From: Clostridiales bacterium
Lineage (GTDB): Bacteria > Bacillota > Clostridia > Lachnospirales > Lachnospiraceae
Assembly: GCA_012839295.1 (NCBI GenBank)
Contig: DUNO01000066.1
Coordinates: 124,001-188,000 of the forward strand
DNA: 64,000 nucleotides
Direction: 5' to 3'
Both the position numbers and the translations under genes were made by a program. Shown piece after piece: positions 15,889 to 24,153 of this stretch (the stretch's first letter is position 1; every line of letters begins with the position of its first letter). A model generated the notes under the pieces. That model was not told the DNA's origin, did no database searches, and saw only the letters and a program-made list of their open reading frames with translations.

Positions 15889-18800
15889 TCAGATGGTTAC
15901 CTCCCCTCCGTAAGTACGGCTTTCCTTCCTCTTGTTCTCCGATTTCCTGCCCCGGAACAGCCCAATGATCCGGGTTCTTGCCGAATCTCTGGTAACGCTC
16001 ACCGTCAACGTAAAGTAATCCCCGTCCTGTAGGTGGTATACCCCGTCCTCCAGAAGTTTTTTCAGGATCTCCTCCGTATAAACCGTATCAAAGTAGAAGA
16101 CTGCCCTTTCCGCGTCCCCTTCCCCGGAGCAGTAGGGGCACCCAGGGTCTGCCCCGTCCTCGTTCAAGTAATACTGTGAACCGCATACGGGGCAGGTAAC
16201 GATGTCCAGGGTGTCGACTACCTCAACTGTGAGGGTTGTGGTGAACTCCCCATAAGTTACCGTTACCGTCTGTACCCCAAGTACGGAGGAATCAAACCCG
16301 GTATAGGTAAACCCGGTGTAAGTGATTTCCCTATGGGTATCGCGGTAGATTAGGATGACCTGGAGGTTTAAGTCCGACCGGTATATCACCCGGTTCCCTC
16401 CATTCCTAAGCTGCGCCTCGATCCCGTCTAGCGTCCTGCTGCATACCGGGCAGCCCTTGGGGTACTCATGCCGGGAATATACCGTGTGGCAGTAGGGACA
16501 GGTTGCCAGCCCTTCCTCAAGCACCGTGACATGCACACTCGTCACGGCACTCTTATAATATATGGGTACGTCAAATTCGCCCGTGGTGTCGGCCGTAAAA
16601 TCTGTGCCCCAGCCATCCACCTCTTCCGTGTGTCCATCCCTGAAAGTTGCAGTTACTGTTATGGGCAGCTCCCCATAGCGTTCTACCGTCATGTCTTCCG
16701 GTGCCGCCGATATGCTGACGACCTCAGAACGGCAGACGGGGCATCCTGGATCCGTCCCGTCCGGATTCAGGGAATAGATGTTCCCACAGACCGGGCAGGT
16801 CTTCCCGCTGCTGACTGTGACCATGACATGGGCCGTAAAATTGTCATAGGTGACCGTCACGTCCTGCAGTCCCGTTTTTTCCGGGTCATAGTTGCTGTCC
16901 CAGCCGCTGAGGATGCCTGTCCTCCCATCCCGGTAATATGCCGTTACCGTTATAGGAAGCTCCTCCCCCTTCCTTACCGTGACTTCCTCAGGGGACACGC
17001 TGATGGATACAACCGCCCCTGAGCAGGTAGGGCACCCCCTATCCACGTCATCGTCGTCCAGCTCGTAGACCGTACCGCAGACCGGACAGGTGGCAGTAAG
17101 CCTGCAGACCGTTACACTTGCCGTGGCAGTCCTCCCCACGCCGTCCTCCGTATAGGACAGGGTCACGGTCTGCTCCCCAAGCTTTACGCCATCAAACCCC
17201 AGGACGTTAACCCCCAGCACCTGGCTGCTTGTCCCGTCGCTGTAGGAAGCTGTCACGGTGAAAGCTGGATCCGTATACCTTGTTACCTCCTGGGATGCAG
17301 GTAACACCGTGATTCCGGTAAGGGTCTTGCGGCTTTTCACGGTAACATCCACCGTACAGGACTTCGTCCCCGTTGTTTTCGCATTGTCCACCAGCCCGTG
17401 GTAGGTAAGCGTGACCGTCTGTGTACCCAGGCTGTTGCTGTCATAACCGGATGCGGTGCAGCTGACCGTCTTTACCGAACCGTCCATCATAGTAGCCGTG
17501 GCGCTTGTTATGATTGGATCCCCCTTATATACAGTCTGTACGGGATTTGTCGGTGTCAGGGAGGTTACCACGTCACCGCAGTCCAGGGTAGTATCCTCCG
17601 TAAGGCCGCAGCCGTTCCATTGGTTGGGAGGCCCGGCTTGGTATGCACAAAGGCTTACCTGGCCATAGGCATATATCCTATTCATGCCGCCGGCAAGGGT
17701 AGAATATCCCGCATCTGCCCTATACCCTATTACAGGCTGTCCGTAAACAAAACCATAATTATAAATTTGATTTCCCCAGTCATCATACGTTATGAAGTGG
17801 TTTGTATAAGGCTGCTTAACAAGTGGGCAGACCTTGGCAAGGGTAGAGTTTTTATCCTTAATTAAAGAATAAAAATAGTCAGCTATATTGGTTATGTCCC
17901 CCAAATTTGCCAGATCACTGATTGTAAAATAATTTTTTGTGAAATGCCCGTCAGCAGACTTCAAAGTGCAGGGGGGCATATTCCCGCCATGGATTGACGA
18001 ATAAAAATAATTAGGTACTGTGAGGGTAACCTCATAATCAAAGACGATGTTATTTTCCAGCAGCCGGGGATAAAGCCTTACCGTAATGTATGTTTCTACC
18101 TCCGTGGAGTAATTAAAACCACCAAGGCTGGATGTAACACCCATGGTTGTCTTATAATTGTACGTGATCCTTAAATCCTGGGGAACACTACAAGTTACCC
18201 CGCCATACCTATTTATAATCTCGGATGCCCAGACATTGATTCTATTATAATAAAAGCTATAGTCGTAATTGAGATTGCCACCACTATACTCCGGGACGCC
18301 ATTAGCACGGGCCCGCGCGTAGTCATAGATCTGTATGGTATCATAATTCCCGTTATAGGGTCCATTCAGTCCGACCGGGGTATGCCCATATGAATTTATG
18401 TGGTTGTGGTAACTCCAACATCCACCGTATACAGTTCCAAGTGAGTAACCCTGCGGTAAAGCCTGGCCACCATAGGCATATGTCACATCATATGGTACAC
18501 TGTTATCGTAAATCCCGTCACCGTTATCGTCTTTGTTATACCCACAGGTCCAGTAATACCCGGTCAAAACTTTGTCCTTACCTGCTACACGGTAGCCTTC
18601 CAGGCCGCATTTGGGGCATCCACCGTGCCACCCACCGGTAGGCTGGTTGTTTGCCCAGTTCTGCAGCTGCCAGGTGTACACAGTATGGCAGCTGGCACAC
18701 TCCCCCTCCCAATACCTATAAGTAATCCATAACTGGCAATTGCCGCTGTGGGCATGATAATGGGTATATGTCGGTTTTGCGGTATGCCTGTGCCCTGCAT

Positions 18801-19197
18801 AGCAGTCATCCGTATGAACATGACCTAAAGAAAAGATTTCTGCTCTATGTCCTGTTGTGGCGGCTGCCGGTTCATATTTTGCCAAAGCGGCAGGAGCCTT
18901 TTCCCCTGCTTCCTTTTCTGCTTCCTTTTCTGCTACTTCCCGCCCGGTCACCGGATGGGCAATTTCCAGTCCAATGTCATAGGAGTCACCCGTCCGCCCC
19001 AATGCCATAAGGTAATCCCCGTACATTTCTATCGTTATGTATCCCTGGTGCCTCACCCTGTCCGCAAACTCGGCAGATATGGTATCAACCGCACCATACA
19101 GTACTTCTTCCTGCCCCTGTGCGGCATACTGGAGTGGGATGATTGCCACCATGACCACCACTACCAGTACAGCTATAAACCTTCCGATTGAATCCAC
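15889..19197 (-). CDS. Giant anchored Cys/His-rich Ig-like protein (long paralogue)
   Basis: The 1102-residue product shares the plan of the next gene. It has an N-terminal membrane segment (about 6-22) and QGYITIEMYGDYLMALGRTG (51-70), then a His/Cys-rich module (about 125-262) with HVHTDDCYAGHRH, GECASCH and GGCPKCGLEGYRV. A unique middle region follows. Five Ig-like segments (about 541-620, 625-697, 728-796, 825-892, 922-995) come next, with ribbons CPVCG..GCPTC (704-725), CPVCG..GCPVC (801-822), CPYCH..GCPVC (900-919) and CPVCG..GCPYC (1002-1023). The tail EILKKLLEDGVYHLQDGDYF (1043-1062) is conserved. It lies 12 bases after the M50 protease gene. The difference in repeat number between paralogues suggests growth by module duplication. 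Expected to stand outside the membrane as a fibre tip, shaft or adhesin; not recognised as a named family. Confidence 0.7.
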   Translation of the reverse strand: MDSIGRFIAVLVVVVMVAIIPLQYAAQGQEEVLYGAVDTISAEFADRVRHQGYITIEMYGDYLMALGRTGDSYDIGLEIAHPVTGREVAEKEAEKEAGEKAPAALAKYEPAAATTGHRAEIFSLGHVHTDDCYAGHRHTAKPTYTHYHAHSGNCQLWITYRYWEGECASCHTVYTWQLQNWANNQPTGGWHGGCPKCGLEGYRVAGKDKVLTGYYWTCGYNKDDNGDGIYDNSVPYDVTYAYGGQALPQGYSLGTVYGGCWSYHNHINSYGHTPVGLNGPYNGNYDTIQIYDYARARANGVPEYSGGNLNYDYSFYYNRINVWASEIINRYGGVTCSVPQDLRITYNYKTTMGVTSSLGGFNYSTEVETYITVRLYPRLLENNIVFDYEVTLTVPNYFYSSIHGGNMPPCTLKSADGHFTKNYFTISDLANLGDITNIADYFYSLIKDKNSTLAKVCPLVKQPYTNHFITYDDWGNQIYNYGFVYGQPVIGYRADAGYSTLAGGMNRIYAYGQVSLCAYQAGPPNQWNGCGLTEDTTLDCGDVVTSLTPTNPVQTVYKGDPIITSATATMMDGSVKTVSCTASGYDSNSLGTQTVTLTYHGLVDNAKTTGTKSCTVDVTVKSRKTLTGITVLPASQEVTRYTDPAFTVTASYSDGTSSQVLGVNVLGFDGVKLGEQTVTLSYTEDGVGRTATASVTVCRLTATCPVCGTVYELDDDDVDRGCPTCSGAVVSISVSPEEVTVRKGEELPITVTAYYRDGRTGILSGWDSNYDPEKTGLQDVTVTYDNFTAHVMVTVSSGKTCPVCGNIYSLNPDGTDPGCPVCRSEVVSISAAPEDMTVERYGELPITVTATFRDGHTEEVDGWGTDFTADTTGEFDVPIYYKSAVTSVHVTVLEEGLATCPYCHTVYSRHEYPKGCPVCSRTLDGIEAQLRNGGNRVIYRSDLNLQVILIYRDTHREITYTGFTYTGFDSSVLGVQTVTVTYGEFTTTLTVEVVDTLDIVTCPVCGSQYYLNEDGADPGCPYCSGEGDAERAVFYFDTVYTEEILKKLLEDGVYHLQDGDYFTLTVSVTRDSARTRIIGLFRGRKSENKRKESRTYGGEVTI

Positions 19198-19209
19198 GTT
19201 TCCCCCCTC

Positions 19210-20190
19210 CTACGTTTCCCTTATTTCCCTTATCAATGACTCACAGAATATGGCTTCGCCCTTATATATATAATTTTTCTTATTTTTTTCAAGTTTAAGG
19301 AGTACTGTTTCCTTATCCGCCCGGTTCGAGAATATATCGTATGCGGAACGGATCCGGATCGAATTGAAATCCCCCGCAGCCTTCAGGCACTTATGCAGCT
19401 CCATTAAGATACCGCTGTCCTTAACCGTAGTGTCATTGCGCAGGATGCTTATGAAAAACTGTTCCGACAGGATCATGTTCCTGATCATCACGGGAACCCT
19501 GTCCATTACGGGGTAGAACTGGTCCAGGCATTCGCATGCCTTAGCCCATTCTCTCTTGTCCATGTAACGGTAGCATTCCAGTATTTTATGGTACCCTACC
19601 AGTGAATTTGTAAAATCTGCATCTTCAGGTATCGTCAGTTCCCCCATGTCTAATTCCCCGTATGTTTTCCCGGCAATAAGATCCCGGGTCATTTGCAGCT
19701 GGGCCTGGTTACAGCTCCTGGCCAGCCCGTCCTTTTTCATCTCGGACAGGACCGTCCCGTCCGTTACTGTGGCTCCCCCCTTCCCTGGGAGGATGTTCAG
19801 TGCCGCAAAGCCTGCCCCGTAAAAGGCAAACAGTACTATCCCCATGGCATGCACAAAAGGTACCTGACCACGGGATACCCACAGGTAAACCAGGGCGGCA
19901 ACCCCAGTTGCCATGTTAAGTATTACCCCTCCTAAGGTAACCAGGGCGTAAGGGTACTTTTCCTTTTCCGGGGGCAGCATCAGACACTGGCCCAAAGACC
20001 CCGGGCTCCGGTGGTACCTTATCCTGTAACTACTCCCCTCCCTTACCAGTGCCAGGCCAAAGACCCGGAACAACAGGAAACGGTATCCTGTTATCCGTCC
20101 AAAGATGTAATGTCCCAGCTCGTGGACTACCGCCTGTGCGGCGAATGCAAATGCCACGTAAAAGACTGACCACAATATTAGGTTTATCAT
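19210..20190 (-). CDS. M50-family membrane metalloprotease
   Basis: The product (326 residues from the chosen start) is a membrane protein with the zinc-protease motif HELGH (residues 23-27) in its first hydrophobic region. The second M50 motif, NILPGKGGATVTDG, follows at 132-145 with the third zinc ligand Asp144. Site-2 proteases of this type cut substrates within or next to the membrane. The C-terminal half (about 150-326) is soluble, helical and of unknown function. The frame is open for 36 residues upstream, but AGGAAGG lies before the ATG at 20,190. It sits between the pilin-like genes and the giant anchored proteins, and no type A24 prepilin peptidase is visible in the locus. It is therefore a candidate for processing pilin-like or anchored proteins, which is inference. 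Confidence 0.85.
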   Translation of the reverse strand: MINLILWSVFYVAFAFAAQAVVHELGHYIFGRITGYRFLLFRVFGLALVREGSSYRIRYHRSPGSLGQCLMLPPEKEKYPYALVTLGGVILNMATGVAALVYLWVSRGQVPFVHAMGIVLFAFYGAGFAALNILPGKGGATVTDGTVLSEMKKDGLARSCNQAQLQMTRDLIAGKTYGELDMGELTIPEDADFTNSLVGYHKILECYRYMDKREWAKACECLDQFYPVMDRVPVMIRNMILSEQFFISILRNDTTVKDSGILMELHKCLKAAGDFNSIRIRSAYDIFSNRADKETVLLKLEKNKKNYIYKGEAIFCESLIREIRET

Positions 20191-20206
20191 TTGACCGCCT
20201 TCCTTC

Positions 20207-20587
20207 TTAATCCGTGATGGAGCGGTAGACCACCATCTGTATTTCCCCATTCCCACCATAGACGTAATTTTTCCTGTATCCCGTCTGCCTGATCCCATAA
20301 AGAGGTATGTCCTCGGGGTCGTGATCCGACCTGTTGATGGTGATCCCGTCTATCTCTATGCTGTATTCCAGCCTGCCATATAGCGTCGCAATAAGTTCCG
20401 CATAATAAACAGTTTCCACGCCGTCCCCATCGTATTGCATATATAGCTCCTTATCCCTGTAAGACTGGCCGGTTACCCCCTCAAGGGCTGACAGGTACAG
20501 CTTTGTATGGTGGACCAGGAGGAAAACCCCGGTACAGAACATGATGGCCGAAAAGGCCATGTAAATTAGTTTGGTTGCATGGTTCAT
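20207..20587 (-). CDS. Divergent pilin-like protein
   Basis: The product (126 residues from the chosen start) has a short N-terminus, one membrane segment (about 7-25) and a small external domain. It keeps the YDG motif (52-54) followed by a helix YYAELIATLYG (61-71), which aligns with the YDG..GSEVV..I segment of the three preceding pilin-like proteins. Otherwise it is diverged. The start was set at 20,587 by GGAGG three to four bases upstream; the longer frame would read through a strong hairpin at 20,604-20,629 and overlap the previous gene. Probably a minor pseudopilin. Confidence 0.6.
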   Translation of the reverse strand: MNHATKLIYMAFSAIMFCTGVFLLVHHTKLYLSALEGVTGQSYRDKELYMQYDGDGVETVYYAELIATLYGRLEYSIEIDGITINRSDHDPEDIPLYGIRQTGYRKNYVYGGNGEIQMVVYRSITD

Positions 20588-20603
20588 TTCGCCTCCGGTT
20601 CCA

Positions 20604-20629
20604 ATTACTGCCGGAAGACCGGCAGTAAT
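20604..20629 (-). promoter_or_regulatory. Intercistronic hairpin within the pilin-like cluster
   Basis: A perfect 11 bp stem (20604-20614 with 20619-20629) and 4-base loop lies between the third and fourth pilin-like genes, without a U-run on the minus strand. It may stabilise the upstream mRNA or lower read-through, giving more of the first three proteins than of downstream products. Confidence 0.65.
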
Positions 20630-20640
20630 TTCATCGTGGG

Positions 20641-21087
20641 TCACTGCCGGACAAATACGATCCCTTCAATTACCCCGTTCTCGTTTTTTATTACATCGCC
20701 CAGGAAACGCCCAAGCGGCCTTATGTATTTTGTGTCCGCAAATGACTTGATGTCCTTTATATACGCGTTGTTGGTGTAAGTATTTGTGGACAGGGCTGTC
20801 GTAACCGTAATGTAGATGGGGGCAGCCTCCGTGCTTTCATATCCGCCAAGGTTCCTGCGTATACAGTTGACCACCTCACTCCCATCCACCGTCAGCCCAT
20901 CATATTTCGATATCCCGCTGTCCTTTATGTCGTCGGCGACCTCCCTCATCTGCCCCATTGCACTGCTGCTTATTTCCCTTGCCATCCCGGTGGCCTGGAA
21001 TCCCAGCCACACAATGGTGCAGGTGATGAGTACGGCCGCCGCCAGCAACATGACCTTGGTTGCTTCCGATAACTGATTTGTTTTCAT
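20641..21087 (-). CDS. Pilin-like protein, third of a tandem set
   Basis: The 148-residue product starts with MKTNQLSEATKV and one membrane segment (about 12-30), followed by a small external domain. YDG at 62-64 and GSEVV at 69-73 fall at exactly the same positions in the two upstream paralogues, so the three are clearly related. The N-terminus resembles a Flp or type IV pilin only in general layout (a Glu just before the hydrophobic helix). No classical prepilin cleavage site is clear. AGGAGG lies seven bases before the ATG. Candidate structural subunit; no named family recognised. Confidence 0.7.
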   Translation of the reverse strand: MKTNQLSEATKVMLLAAAVLITCTIVWLGFQATGMAREISSSAMGQMREVADDIKDSGISKYDGLTVDGSEVVNCIRRNLGGYESTEAAPIYITVTTALSTNTYTNNAYIKDIKSFADTKYIRPLGRFLGDVIKNENGVIEGIVFVRQ

Positions 21088-21099
21088 CTTCCAGCCTCC

Positions 21100-21573
21100 T
21101 TACTTCTGTTGTTCGAATCTCAGGCACACAATGTTCCCGTTTTCATTACGGTACGAGGCTCCCAGGAAATTGGCTGCGGCATTGATGTAGCCGTACTGGG
21201 AATTATCCTTGGGCGGCTCTGTTTCCACCCCCTCCTGCGTTACCGTCAGGCTGCCGTAATCAAAGCGGTAATTATATGCCCTGGTGGATCCGTCAAGCGT
21301 CAGGACCTCAATCGCGAGGCAGTCGCCTTCCCCTGCAGCTTTTTTTATCAGGCTGGCCACTTCGCTTCCTTTTATGATGCTGCCGTCATATAAGGACACG
21401 TCAATGTCGGAATAGTCCGACACCATGCCCGTAAGCTGCCCGGCTGCGGAGCCCACCCCTGACTGCCCCGCCTTGGTAAGCTTGAGCCCTGTTGCACAGA
21501 GGATGCATATTATGATCACCGATGCCACGAGTAGCAATATCCTTACTGATTCATTTAAATTCATGTTTTTCAA
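21100..21573 (-). CDS. Pilin-like protein, second of a tandem set
   Basis: The 157-residue product begins MKNMNLNESVRIL with a membrane segment (about 11-29) and the common YDG (62-64) and GSEV (69-72) motifs, then a diverged tail. The start is TTG at 21,573, chosen because GGAGGG lies seven bases upstream; the in-frame ATG three codons later is too far from that site. It lies between two paralogues with short gaps, so all three should be made from one mRNA. Candidate fibre subunit. Confidence 0.7.
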   Translation of the reverse strand: MKNMNLNESVRILLLVASVIIICILCATGLKLTKAGQSGVGSAAGQLTGMVSDYSDIDVSLYDGSIIKGSEVASLIKKAAGEGDCLAIEVLTLDGSTRAYNYRFDYGSLTVTQEGVETEPPKDNSQYGYINAAANFLGASYRNENGNIVCLRFEQQK

Positions 21574-21594
21574 CGGCTTACCCTCCTATGCCCG

Positions 21595-22095
21595 TCAGGT
21601 CTGGGTAAATTCGATGCATATGATGATGTTGTTGGCATCTTTGTACACTTTCCCGGAGAAGGAGGCCTGCGGGTTGATGTACCAGGCATCCTTCTTTTCC
21701 GAGGACAGCTGCGCGTCAGCATTTCCAGAAACTTTTGCCCCCAAGGTTGCCGAGGTTCCGGAACCCGTCGTTGCTGCTGCATTGAAGGTATAATTGTAAT
21801 CCCTGTCTTTGTCCGCCTTTGTGCTGACCCTGATTGCCACATATTCATCCGAATTGATTACCTTTTTGATCAGGTTTACGACTTCACTTCCCTGGACCGT
21901 GGTTCCGTCATAAATTGCCTTGTCAATATCGGAGTACTGGCTTGTCATGCTGTTCAAATTATTGGTTGCCGCATTTACCGAGGATTTTCCCTCATTGGTT
22001 ATCTTAAAGCCTACTGCGCATAAAACGCATACAATGATTACTGTCGCCACAAGGATCAATACCTTGGTTGCCTCACTTAGATTATTTGTTTTCAT
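21595..22095 (-). CDS. Pilin-like protein, first of a tandem set
   Basis: The product (166 residues) begins MKTNNLSEATKVLIL, has one membrane segment (about 11-30) and an external domain with YDG (62-64) and GSEVVNLIKK (69-78). The external region has a Thr/Ser/Ala-rich insert (about 105-135) missing in the paralogues. AGGAG eight bases before the ATG at 22,095 fixes the start; a GTG three codons earlier overlaps that site. It is the pilin-like gene nearest to the motor genes, the usual place for a major subunit. No exact family recognised. Confidence 0.7.
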   Translation of the reverse strand: MKTNNLSEATKVLILVATVIIVCVLCAVGFKITNEGKSSVNAATNNLNSMTSQYSDIDKAIYDGTTVQGSEVVNLIKKVINSDEYVAIRVSTKADKDRDYNYTFNAAATTGSGTSATLGAKVSGNADAQLSSEKKDAWYINPQASFSGKVYKDANNIIICIEFTQT

Positions 22096-22137
22096 TCGGT
22101 TCACTCCTATTTTCTATTAAATTAGTTATTGGAACTC

Positions 22138-24153
22138 TTAATAAGCATTCATCATCTCCTGGAACATTGCCAGCGCATCTATGCTGGTTACGACCATTGG
22201 CAGGATCAGATAAATCAACACCAGCCCCGCCGGCAGGTAGGACAAAAGCTGGGCTCTATCTGCCCTCTTTTGTACAAGGATCTCATTCTCCAGCTTCCTC
22301 CTCTCATGGTAATTCTCCCGGTCGGCCGCAATTTCATCAAAAGCCTTATAAATCGCCACATCATCACACCGGATCAGGTTACCCACCAGTCTCTTGAAGG
22401 GCGGGGAGGCTTCGCTCTCCCGCATCCTCACAAGGGCTTCCACATCCCCGCTGTTATAATCATTAATACACTCCTGGAGCGGCTGTTTAAATACAACCGC
22501 AAACAGCTCCATCTCCTCAAGAAGATTCTTGACGGTGATATGGTCACAGTACATCAGCATGTAGATAATGGCATTCAGCTGGTTTACCTCATCCTCCATG
22601 TTCATCTGCCGGATACTTTTTTTATAAAGGATCAGCCAATAAGGAAGATGGAAGGCAAACACCCCGGTACAGATACAGGCAAGCAGTTCATACCACCGGA
22701 AATATTCCAGGTGATACTTCCTGATCCTATCAATCACTTCATCTGCCACCGCATCATTTAGCTTTTCCTGGTAAAAGGTTCCCTGTCTGGCCAATTCCTC
22801 CAGTATTTCGGCTTTTTCCAGGCCTTGTTTACCAAGATACCGTGACACATATTCGAGGATTGTTCCCTTTATCATCTCCTTCTGGGATGCATTTACTGTG
22901 ACAATTTCCTTGGGAAGCTCCGGAACCTTGTCCGTCAGATTATGCCGGTTGACTCCATGGAGATAGACAAAAAACAGGATCATTCCCAGACTTGTCACGG
23001 CTGCAAGAAGCATCCTCTTTAGCAACAGCTGCCTTGGGGTGATTGTTTCCCCAAGTCCTTTTAAAACGGTCTGGAGCCTTGCTACCTTGGAATAATTCTT
23101 CTCAGTATAGTTATCCAGGGCCTTATGCAGGAGGTCAAGCTGTTCCAGCCGCTTTAATAACGTATGCTCCCGGGATGCCGGCACCTTCATTTCCTTTAGA
23201 TGATTGTTCAATATATAGATCAGTAATGCCATCAGGAGCATTAGGGTAACATAGATCATACCGGAGCTTCCGTTATAAAAACTGTCCATCTCCGGCAGCA
23301 TGGATAAGCCATAGCTTTTTATCGCATCAATCGGGACGCAGACTGCAATTGCCACAAAGGTGAAGCCGGAGAACTTGTACCGGATTTTCTTTATTTTAAG
23401 CACTTCATTTTGGATTTCCTTTTTCAGGTTGTCCAGGTTTGCCGTAAACAGGTTATGCCCCTTTACCTCCTTATCCCCATATTCTATGACATTCACACAG
23501 AGGGAAAGGAACATTTTCATGTACCGGTTATGCATCGTGGAATTATAAGCAGCTACTGCATCTTTCAGGGAACTGGACAGGATGACCTCGTAGATCTTTT
23601 TCCCATGCAGCTTCATCTCAAGGCTTTTCGTCTCCTGCAGGGCGAGCAATATGGCATCATCCACCATCTGGTTAAGGTAGAAACTATGCCTTACATTCGA
23701 AAGGAATACACACATCTCCTCAAGGATCCTCAACTCCAGGTTCACGGTTATGAATGCTACGATTTCCGTATTCATAACATATATCAGTAGAAGGGCAACG
23801 CCTGCGTTATTAAAATTAGGCTTGGTGAAAAACAGGAGCAGAAGGGTAATCCCACAAGACAACCAGGTAACGAACACTGTCCCTGCAGTCTTCCTCTGAA
23901 TGTCATCCGCTTCTCCCGGATATAAAAGCTCGTACAGCCTCCCGATCCGCTGGGTATATCCGGCGGTCAAGGCTGACCGGGTTAAGACCTGGTATAGCCT
24001 GCGGTAGATGTTTCTCCGGGGCTTCTCCGACAGGGAGGCCCCATAATTTTTCCTGCTCCTCTGTCTCCGGTCCAAAATCTCAAGCAGGCAAAGGACGAGG
24101 GGCAACACCAGCAGCACCGCAATCCCCATCACAAAGAGCAACTGCTTGTCCAT
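22138..24153 (-). CDS. Fused TadB/TadC-like (GspF-type) inner-membrane platform protein
   Basis: The 671-residue membrane protein contains two copies of the T2SF/TadB-TadC plan, each with a cytoplasmic helical domain followed by membrane segments. The first half has segments near 5-22, 92-135 and about 255-320; the second has segments near 382-402, 505-530 and 640-660. Tad systems normally encode TadB and TadC as separate proteins of about 300 residues; here one long chain does both. The gene overlaps the ATPase stop codon (TGATG), with GGAGG upstream, so the two are translationally coupled, as expected of the ATPase and platform of a pilus motor. The assignment rests on architecture and position. 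Confidence 0.75.
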   Translation of the reverse strand: MDKQLLFVMGIAVLLVLPLVLCLLEILDRRQRSRKNYGASLSEKPRRNIYRRLYQVLTRSALTAGYTQRIGRLYELLYPGEADDIQRKTAGTVFVTWLSCGITLLLLFFTKPNFNNAGVALLLIYVMNTEIVAFITVNLELRILEEMCVFLSNVRHSFYLNQMVDDAILLALQETKSLEMKLHGKKIYEVILSSSLKDAVAAYNSTMHNRYMKMFLSLCVNVIEYGDKEVKGHNLFTANLDNLKKEIQNEVLKIKKIRYKFSGFTFVAIAVCVPIDAIKSYGLSMLPEMDSFYNGSSGMIYVTLMLLMALLIYILNNHLKEMKVPASREHTLLKRLEQLDLLHKALDNYTEKNYSKVARLQTVLKGLGETITPRQLLLKRMLLAAVTSLGMILFFVYLHGVNRHNLTDKVPELPKEIVTVNASQKEMIKGTILEYVSRYLGKQGLEKAEILEELARQGTFYQEKLNDAVADEVIDRIRKYHLEYFRWYELLACICTGVFAFHLPYWLILYKKSIRQMNMEDEVNQLNAIIYMLMYCDHITVKNLLEEMELFAVVFKQPLQECINDYNSGDVEALVRMRESEASPPFKRLVGNLIRCDDVAIYKAFDEIAADRENYHERRKLENEILVQKRADRAQLLSYLPAGLVLIYLILPMVVTSIDALAMFQEMMNAY

